A stretch of DNA of 10,487 nt from a bacterium (lineage in GTDB: Bacteria > Patescibacteriota > Minisyncoccia > UBA6257 > 2-01-FULL-56-20), in the NCBI GenBank assembly GCA_021780545.1, contig JAJXYP010000059.1:1-10487 (forward strand), written 5' to 3'. The notes beneath the pieces were generated by a model. The model had not been told where the DNA came from. It saw only the letters and a program-made list of their open reading frames with translations, and made no database searches. Positions 5,660-10,487 of this stretch are shown piece after piece. Position 1 is the stretch's first letter. Each line of letters starts with the position of its first letter. Position numbers and translations under genes: made by a program.

Positions 5660-6263
5660 TAACCTCTTTATCGCTCACTTCCGGAAACGTTTCATAATAC
5701 AGGCCTACTGCTCCGAAGTAGCTGGCGGTTGTACAGACAACGGCAATTTCGTCAGCTAGCGGGGCGATTTCGTTAGCGGCTTCCTTTGGAGCTACGGGAA
5801 CGCCGACAATGATTTTTGCCGGTTTTCGCGCGGCAATTTCCTTGATCGCGGCGCGCATTGTAAATCCGGTCGCGATACCGTCATCTATGATAATGGCGAT
5901 TTTCCCTTTTAGGTCGGCTGGTTTGCGATTCTCCCGGTACCGATTGCTGCGTTCTTCCGCGTCCCGCTGCTTTGATTCTATCTCTCGCCGAAGCCAGATG
6001 CTGTCAACCTCGGCAACCTCTAAGTCGTTTGATACTACGGCTCCCCCTTCAGATACGGCCGCGATGGCATATTCGGCGCCGCCGGGATGCCCGATCTTTT
6101 TGGCGATAACGAAGGAGAGGGGCAGCTTTAAAATACGCGCAACCTCGGCGCCAATCAGAACTCCGCCGCGCGGAATCGCGAAAATGACGGCGTCCGCGCC
6201 GCAGTATCCGCGCAAAACCTCAGCGAGCCACTCGCCCGCATCTTTGCGGTTCTTGAATATCAC
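5637..6263 (-). CDS. phosphoribosyltransferase-fold protein (COG1926-like)
   Basis: A 208-aa type I phosphoribosyltransferase-fold protein. The PRPP-binding loop is IIIDDGIATG (124-133), the family's paired acidic residues followed by the TG loop. AIPRGGVLIGAEVA (29-42) and KKIGHPGGAEYAIAAVSEGG (55-74) are diagnostic of the COG1926 'predicted phosphoribosyltransferase' group. The central region 85-118 is charged and helical and replaces the flexible hood. The natural substrate of this group is not established; proteins of this group often sit beside, or fused to, alpha/beta hydrolases in other bacteria, and a hydrolase lies three genes upstream here. The start is a GTG at 6263, 27 nt after the stop of the PsbP-like gene, with no strong Shine-Dalgarno sequence. 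Cotranscription with the upstream genes is likely. Confidence 0.85.
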   Translation of the reverse strand: MIFKNRKDAGEWLAEVLRGYCGADAVIFAIPRGGVLIGAEVARILKLPLSFVIAKKIGHPGGAEYAIAAVSEGGAVVSNDLEVAEVDSIWLRREIESKQRDAEERSNRYRENRKPADLKGKIAIIIDDGIATGFTMRAAIKEIAARKPAKIIVGVPVAPKEAANEIAPLADEIAVVCTTASYFGAVGLYYETFPEVSDKEVIDILKRA

Positions 6264-6290
6264 ATAGATATCTACACCGGCTTCCCCGTA

Positions 6291-6806
6291 TTATTTCTTC
6301 AGGAAAGAAAAACTGGCTATAATTTGATCCATGACGCTTTCGCCGTCCGGATCGCCGGTCAGTGCCAATCCATAATGCTTTTTGTTCCAATAAAAGCCGC
6401 AGGTTACCACGGAGCTGATGCTTTCCATCCTTCCATTGATCGGAATGTTCAGTCGCTGATAAACGGCTTTTAAGGCGTCTATTCCATCAATTGAAATTTT
6501 TGACCAGTGAAACTCAGCGGCGCGATTTCTCGGATCCTGTGGGTCTGCCGGGTTGGGCCCATCCGCTTTTTTTATTTCCGCTTCAAGATTGTCGGATTGT
6601 CCCTGCTCGGTAACGCCCAAAACCAATGACCTTATCGGGAATGATTGATCGGGGGTAGATCCCGTCATTGCGACCCAATTGACGGAGACTCCGTTCGTTA
6701 TTTTTGTTTCAAGTCCGGGATTCGCAAAAACAGAAGGATATTGAAATCGAATGCCCAGATCGGGATTTTCATAGATCGGCCACTGTTTTAAAATGCTATT
6801 GTCCAT
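6291..6806 (-). CDS. stand-alone PsbP/DcrB-like domain protein
   Basis: A 171-aa protein of unknown function that consists almost entirely of one domain. QWPIYENPDLGIRFQYPSVF (8-27) and GDPDGESVMDQIIASFSFL (151-169) closely match QWQTYQNSTYGVQFQYPAAF and NDPSGGSTLDQIVASLSFL in the C-terminal domain of the preceding gene. The domain resembles the PsbP/DcrB (DUF1795) fold family found in many secreted bacterial proteins, a link from motif memory rather than a search. It has no signal peptide or membrane segment, unlike its neighbour's copy, which should lie outside the cell. Its ATG lies inside the end of the neighbour gene (11-nt overlap, different frame), with GGGAGG ending 11 nt upstream, so translation is probably coupled. 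It may be a cytoplasmic paralogue, or the detached half of a former two-domain protein. Confidence 0.75.
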   Translation of the reverse strand: MDNSILKQWPIYENPDLGIRFQYPSVFANPGLETKITNGVSVNWVAMTGSTPDQSFPIRSLVLGVTEQGQSDNLEAEIKKADGPNPADPQDPRNRAAEFHWSKISIDGIDALKAVYQRLNIPINGRMESISSVVTCGFYWNKKHYGLALTGDPDGESVMDQIIASFSFLKK

Positions 6807-8490
6807 GCGAGTTTTGTCCTCCCAGGAACGACAAACTGGCCACGATCTGATCGAGGGTGGAACCTCCGGATGGATCGTTGGTTATACTCAGATTGATATG
6901 GCGACCGTTGTGATAGAAAACATACAATGTCATGTTTTGGAAGCCCGAGGTTGCGAGACCGGTATCGCACGTCACCTTAATGGCGTTTTCGGTCTGCACG
7001 GTCGTCGTAACAATTAGCAACGGCGAAGCGCAGTCCTGGGAGTTGGCTCTATAGAGAGCCATGTCTGATGCAAGGGTTTGTGAAGGGTTCTGCGGCTCGT
7101 CGATGAACGTGAGCGTCTCGACCTGAGGCGGCTGAACGGTGCTCGATGTGGTAGCCATCCATATCACCATGAGCGTCGAGGACTGCTCATAAGTGGCCGG
7201 CAGGATATCGAAGGCCGCCGGATACTGGAACTGCACGCCATAGGTGCTATTTTGGTACGTCTGCCACTGGTCGTAAGAGCCGGTTCCCATAGTGGCGGGA
7301 GCCGTCGACGATTCGACGGCGGACGGCGAAGCAGCTGACGGTAATCCCGGCAGAGCCAAGACACCGAAGTGAAAAGCGAGGAAGACCAGCGCGATTATCA
7401 TGAGTAACGGTATCAAGGCGAAAACCCGATACGCCCCCTTGGTTTTCGAAATATTTTCATTCGCGTCCGGCCGAATCGATTGGAAAATGCGGTATAACAC
7501 TGCGGTTGACATCGGGATCAGCGGGGAAAGGAACAGTGTAATTATGCCGAGCAGCTGATTCAGTATGAATATAAGCAAAGCGTTCGTGCTGCCAATAATT
7601 ATCGGTATAACATACATCTCCGCTACCAAAATCACCACAAAAATGGCCGAAACGGCCGCGGTGCAGCCAAACGCATACCACCAGAAATCCTTAACGAGCT
7701 GGCTGCTGCGAATCAGCGCGTCCGTCATCCGGCGATTTTCCATCAGCAATACCGGGCCAACAAGTGAAAACGCCACCAAAAAATAAATTGTCGGAATCGC
7801 CGGTAATAATCCGATAACGAATAGTAACGGCAGGGACAAAAATTGAGCGCCATTAAAATAAAACAACGATATCATGACGAACGCTGCGGCAAGAACGAAC
7901 GCGCCATTGGTAATCAGATTGCCGATCGCGACGGTTAACAGGTAAGACCACGCTTTTGCAAACATGGATCGGAATGAAGCGAAAACGCCCATCCCTTCAT
8001 CGCTGTGCAGGATGGCGTTAAGCAATGCAAGTAATATGACGCAAGCGCCGTAACCGTAGAATGCGATAAAAACGATCAAGATGACAAGGAACAAGGGGGT
8101 GGCGTGGTTCATGGCCGAAAAAGCTCCGACCAATCCAAGCAGGATTGCAACGGCACCAATGACAACGCCACCGAGCAGTTCTATGCCGATAAATACCCAA
8201 AATCTTTTCCGATAGATTCTGAACAACTCGGAAAAGAACCTCTTTGGCGGCTGGTCGCCGGCAACCGTTCCCGGTGCCATGGAAGGCGTTTCTGCTGCGG
8301 ACGGCTGGCTTTTTGAAGATTCTTGTTTGGAATCGGGAAGATCGGCGTCCACTCCCCTGCTATCGCTGATCGCTTCTTCGATGGTGGGCCGGCTGTAACC
8401 CGCATTCAAAAGGGCGGTGCGAATCGCATCGTCGGAAAATCCTTCCCCTCGCCGCTCCTTTACGTAATCGACCAGCTCCCGGGAAGCCAT
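6796..8490 (-). CDS. seven-helix membrane protein with N-terminal helical motif and C-terminal PsbP/DcrB-like domain
   Basis: 564 aa, function unknown. Residues 1-42 (ELVDYVKERRGEGFSDDAIRTALLNAGYS...) match a short LxxYVxxxRxxGxxxxxIxxxLxxxG helical motif seen at the N-termini of many Patescibacteria membrane proteins. A low-complexity Ser/Pro/Glu linker (43-82) follows. Seven hydrophobic segments lie at about 98-123, 132-160, 180-210, 218-246, 272-296, 300-335 and 356-376; the first six resemble the glycerophosphodiester-phosphodiesterase membrane domain/DUF975 type. After a Ser/Ala/Thr-rich linker (384-404), residues 405-558 form a PsbP/DcrB-like domain with C487 and C508 as a possible disulfide. 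An odd helix count would place the N-terminus inside and this domain outside. It starts 62 nt after the hydrolase stop, and no clear Shine-Dalgarno sequence precedes the ATG. It could be a sensor or envelope protein; there is no enzymatic signature. Confidence 0.8.
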   Translation of the reverse strand: MASRELVDYVKERRGEGFSDDAIRTALLNAGYSRPTIEEAISDSRGVDADLPDSKQESSKSQPSAAETPSMAPGTVAGDQPPKRFFSELFRIYRKRFWVFIGIELLGGVVIGAVAILLGLVGAFSAMNHATPLFLVILIVFIAFYGYGACVILLALLNAILHSDEGMGVFASFRSMFAKAWSYLLTVAIGNLITNGAFVLAAAFVMISLFYFNGAQFLSLPLLFVIGLLPAIPTIYFLVAFSLVGPVLLMENRRMTDALIRSSQLVKDFWWYAFGCTAAVSAIFVVILVAEMYVIPIIIGSTNALLIFILNQLLGIITLFLSPLIPMSTAVLYRIFQSIRPDANENISKTKGAYRVFALIPLLMIIALVFLAFHFGVLALPGLPSAASPSAVESSTAPATMGTGSYDQWQTYQNSTYGVQFQYPAAFDILPATYEQSSTLMVIWMATTSSTVQPPQVETLTFIDEPQNPSQTLASDMALYRANSQDCASPLLIVTTTVQTENAIKVTCDTGLATSGFQNMTLYVFYHNGRHINLSITNDPSGGSTLDQIVASLSFLGGQNSHGQ

Positions 8491-8552
8491 AGTAATATGG
8501 TAACATACGCGTTTTTAAAATCCACGCACCAGCAAGCGCGGAAAAAGATGTT

Positions 8553-9296
8553 CTATATTTCACTGCGACCCCTATCCCATTCAAAAATGATGTCGTTTAG
8601 GATAGCTTGTAACTCCGGATTTTTCCGCAAACTATGCGGGGCTCCTTTGAGGATTTTGTGCTGAACGTTACGCTTATCCGATACGGCATTGATATAGTTT
8701 CGAATCGTTCTATGCGGAATGACATCGTCCTTTTCCGATTCGACGATCAATATCTTCCCGGGAAATTCATGGACGGCTTTCAGGGCAAGCGTACTGCGCC
8801 AATATCTGGGTTGCCGTAGCCAGAGCGCTTTCAGCCACCGCCAGAGGGCGTGGGATAGCTTCGGTTTGATAAATCCGTGGTCCGGATAGTTGGCTGGCGC
8901 CCGTAAAACCATCCATTCGATTTTTCTTTTTAAGGTCAGTAAAGCGGCCAGGTATCCCCCGAAACTTGAACCGATAACACCGATCTGTTCGGGATCAACA
9001 TCCTCGCGCCGCGCAAGAAAATCATAAGCGGCAACGACGTCATCAAGAAAATCGCTTGCGGAAAGTTCGTGGATATCGCTGGTGCTCTCGCCATGCGCGC
9101 GAAGATCGATGGTGAGGCAAACCATCCCTGATTTGCTACTGAGTGTTTCCGCAGTCGAAAACATCCGCTCCTGCGAGCTGTGCCACCCATGGATAAGAAT
9201 CGCCGCCGGCTTTCGCTCCGGACCGGTATCGGGCGGCGGACTGAACAACCAACCTGACAACAACTCCTTTTTATGAGTAAGATTAATCTTCTCCAT
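8553..9296 (-). CDS. alpha/beta hydrolase (serine peptidase S9/esterase-like)
   Basis: 247 aa from the ATG at 9296. The nucleophile elbow is GSSFGG (109-114, Ser111). The oxyanion region is HGWHSS (36-41). The acid is in ESEKDDVIP (D190 or D191, with D191 better placed before VIP), and the base is H221 in GAPHSL. LRAHGES (65-71) is the strand-4 loop common in S9-like and BAAT/dienelactone-type hydrolases. Reaction: hydrolysis of an ester, thioester or short peptide; the substrate is unknown. No signal peptide, so cytoplasmic. The frame extends upstream to 9368, but that extension covers the promoter-like and repeat-rich region and does not align with the fold, so the internal ATG is preferred. 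It is probably the first gene of the unit running on through the membrane protein and phosphoribosyltransferase. Confidence 0.85.
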   Translation of the reverse strand: MEKINLTHKKELLSGWLFSPPPDTGPERKPAAILIHGWHSSQERMFSTAETLSSKSGMVCLTIDLRAHGESTSDIHELSASDFLDDVVAAYDFLARREDVDPEQIGVIGSSFGGYLAALLTLKRKIEWMVLRAPANYPDHGFIKPKLSHALWRWLKALWLRQPRYWRSTLALKAVHEFPGKILIVESEKDDVIPHRTIRNYINAVSDKRNVQHKILKGAPHSLRKNPELQAILNDIIFEWDRGRSEI

Positions 9297-9300
9297 GGAA

Positions 9301-9352
9301 CAATCCACTATTGGATTTGAACTGATTTTAACACACAATTGTGGATTGCCAT
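9301..9352 (-). promoter_or_regulatory. hydrolase promoter with TGGATT half-sites
   Basis: On the - strand, ATGGCA (9352-9347) and TAAAAT (9330-9325) are 16 nt apart, a plausible -35/-10 pair for the hydrolase gene at 9296. The spacer contains the palindrome CACAATTGTG (9334-9343). In + strand terms AATCCA (9302-9307) and TGGATT (9312-9317) form a 6-bp dyad with a 4-nt centre, and a third TGGATT (9342-9347) lies by the -35, also forming an 8-bp inverted repeat CAATCCAC/GTGGATTG with the first. This arrangement resembles an operator cluster for a dimeric repressor. No regulator gene is visible in the window. Confidence 0.4.
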
Positions 9353-9401
9353 TTGGCTTGGCGCACACTGTTGCGCTACTTATCGTCCAAGTAGAATAGA
9401 G

Positions 9402-9428
9402 TTATAAAAAGCGCCCCGATGTTGGCAC
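9402..9428 (-). terminator. rho-independent terminator downstream of the helicase gene
   Basis: On the - strand GTGCC (9428-9424) pairs with GGCGC (9415-9411), with one G-T wobble, around an 8-nt loop. It is followed at once by TTTTTATAA. It lies about 150 nt past the helicase stop and before the hydrolase promoter, so it would end the helicase transcript or a structured RNA lying between. The stem is short. Confidence 0.5.
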
Positions 9429-9454
9429 CGCAGCGATAACCAAAATCGTATTCA

Positions 9455-9575
9455 GTGGGGACTCGTTTTTACGGAGTCCCCACACCGTGGAATGAACTGG
9501 TGATCCGCACAGAGGTCGAGCGGAGAACGCGATGGGGCGTCCAACTAGGAACGGCCATACGCGACCGAGTTCATT
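9455..9575. other. gene-free region with strong stem-loops
   Basis: Between the hydrolase start (9296) and helicase stop (9581) I see no gene. A perfect 10-bp hairpin GTGGGGACTC/GAGTCCCCAC (9455-9464 with 9474-9483, 9-nt loop) lies beside a second structure. In that one AATGAACT (9491-9498) plus GGT (9499-9501) pair with ACC (9564-9566) and AGTTCATT (9568-9575), with one bulged G. Inside are CCGC/GCGG (9505-9508, 9520-9523) and CGCGATGG/CCATaCGCG (9528-9535, 9555-9563), topped by CGTCC/GGaACG. This is a three-way-junction-like fold. It lacks a tRNA T-loop, 5S rRNA or attC signature. The strand is uncertain; the terminator at 9402 favours the - strand. Confidence 0.35.
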
Positions 9576-9580
9576 AAACC

Positions 9581-10487
9581 TTATCCCAACAACTTCTTCG
9601 CCTCCTTCATGCACTCGTCAAAGGTTTTATCCGTGACGCATGCTTGCTGGAGTTCCGCGGACAGCGATCCGATGAACTTCCTGAATCGCTTGTCCATGAA
9701 GACGCAGACGCCGAGGTCAGTCTTGGTGCGCTGGTTGCGACCGCGGACCTGCGACATCGAGTTTGCGACGCGCCATCGCCGCAGACCCCAGATGCGAGCC
9801 ATCGACCAACGCCGCTCTTCAAAGAGAGAAAGCGGATCGTCAGGCGGTGCGTAGGGCGGGCGGAGGTAGAAGATAAGCGGAGCCGTGCCGCGAGGCAGGT
9901 CCACTCCTTCACCATAATGGGCAGCGGTGCCGACGAGCGCATCGCCAACACACTCATCGCGAAATAGCATAGCGGCATCTTTCGCCGTCACGCCATTCCC
10001 GTAGCTGATGGTGTTGAGCCCTTCCTCCACGCTGAAATCCAAAACCTTCTGACGCTCAGCATTGGAAATGAGGACATGCAAACTACGAAACCCCTTCTTG
10101 GCGAACCCTACCGCCGCCCGGATCATTCTCCGGAACGACTTATTGGGCTCACCTTTCGGGCGCTCGTTGTAGGCAAGGCTCGGTGCGTCCTTCGGGAAGA
10201 ACAAACGAGTGTTCTTCGGCGGAAGGTCGGAAACGAATGCTTCAAAGTGTCCGTTGATTCCAGTTTCGAAGCTGAAATTGTCCGGATCGCCGATTGTCGC
10301 CGACATCGCCAAGGTCCGTTCGGGCAGCAGCTTTCTGATAAGTCCTGCCACCGCATACGCCTTGATGATGAGTTTGTACTGCACCTTTTTGCCTTCAGCC
10401 ATTTCGTCTTCTTCGACCCAATAGGCGCAGGTGTAGTTGAGCGCTTTGCGCTTGTCGTCCGCGATGGAGTATCCGAGCGAGCGGATG
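9581..10487 (-). CDS. XPD/DinG-type superfamily 2 helicase, C-terminal part (5' end outside window)
   Basis: ATP-dependent 5'-3' DNA helicase family protein, presumably in DNA repair or resolution of R-loops and other structures. The reading frame is open from base 10486 to a TAA at 9581 (301 codons visible), with no start required inside, so this is a truncated gene. Counting from the internal Met whose codon starts at 10402, MSATIGDP (33-40) is motif III. GTAAHYGEGVDLP (158-170) with the following RPPYAPPDDP (181-190) matches the XPD/DinG motif V region. QVRGRNQR (218-225) is motif VI with its arginine finger, and TDLGVCVFMDKRF (228-240) is the characteristic strand after it. The Walker A, DEAH and iron-sulfur cysteine regions are off the window, so XPD-like and DinG-like cannot be separated. 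A terminator-like hairpin lies downstream. Confidence 0.8.
   Translation of the reverse strand, partial: IRSLGYSIADDKRKALNYTCAYWVEEDEMAEGKKVQYKLIIKAYAVAGLIRKLLPERTLAMSATIGDPDNFSFETGINGHFEAFVSDLPPKNTRLFFPKDAPSLAYNERPKGEPNKSFRRMIRAAVGFAKKGFRSLHVLISNAERQKVLDFSVEEGLNTISYGNGVTAKDAAMLFRDECVGDALVGTAAHYGEGVDLPRGTAPLIFYLRPPYAPPDDPLSLFEERRWSMARIWGLRRWRVANSMSQVRGRNQRTKTDLGVCVFMDKRFRKFIGSLSAELQQACVTDKTFDECMKEAKKLLG

Noticed and set aside
6796..6815. Programmed ribosomal frameshift site joining the two PsbP-like copies
   Set aside because: No classical X-XXY-YYZ slippery heptamer at the overlap; GGGAGG followed by an ATG explains reinitiation more simply.
9491..9575. Integron attC site or tRNA from the closing inverted repeat
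   Set aside because: Ends do not carry the RYYYAAC/GTTRRRY consensus and there is no T-loop sequence.

Overview
The window is an ordinary-looking bacterial chromosome segment. It carries housekeeping genes (murC, typA/bipA, mscL) among poorly characterised genes and small structured intergenic regions. TGA ends several clear genes, so the standard bacterial code applies. Genes are tightly packed, Shine-Dalgarno signals are mostly weak or absent, and several -10-like boxes sit 7-9 nt before start codons. Together with the seven-helix protein carrying a PsbP-like domain and an N-terminal LxxYVxxxRxxG helical motif, this suggests Candidate Phyla Radiation (Patescibacteria, perhaps Parcubacteria-like). 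That placement is inference; no rRNA is present to test it.

Layout. On the + strand, 145-2969 holds a membrane-anchored M23 (LytM-type) peptidase, overlapped by 8 nt by murC, then a PD-(D/E)XK nuclease with a Cys/His zinc-binding insert. The first two pair a wall hydrolase with a wall-precursor ligase. Everything after 2970 that I can call lies on the - strand. Reading 5' to 3' on that strand: a 5'-truncated XPD/DinG-type helicase (10486-9581); a 280-nt gene-free stretch with several stem-loops and a terminator; an alpha/beta hydrolase (9296-8553); a seven-helix membrane protein with an external PsbP/DcrB-like domain (8490-6796); a separate protein made only of a second copy of that domain, overlapping it by 11 nt (6806-6291); a COG1926-type phosphoribosyltransferase (6263-5637); a 385-nt stretch that I read as its own transcription unit; then mscL (5218-4802) and typA (4783-2984) as a pair.

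The most interesting part is 5659-5264 on the - strand. A near-consensus promoter (TTGACA, 17-nt spacer, TAAAAT with an upstream TG) overlaps the end of the phosphoribosyltransferase gene. It would transcribe about 135 nt of structured leader, then an otherwise overlooked 55-codon hydrophobic ORF, then tandem hairpins. The leader holds a perfect AGGAGG inside a 13-bp stem, a four-codon mini-ORF, and a C-rich complement of the AGGAGG. I could not match it to a known RNA class by eye. It may be a regulated small-membrane-protein unit or a structured noncoding RNA.

Other notable points are the tandem domain duplication with overlapping frames, the repeated placement of -10 boxes next to start codons (possible leaderless mRNAs), and a triple TGGATT half-site cluster at the hydrolase promoter.
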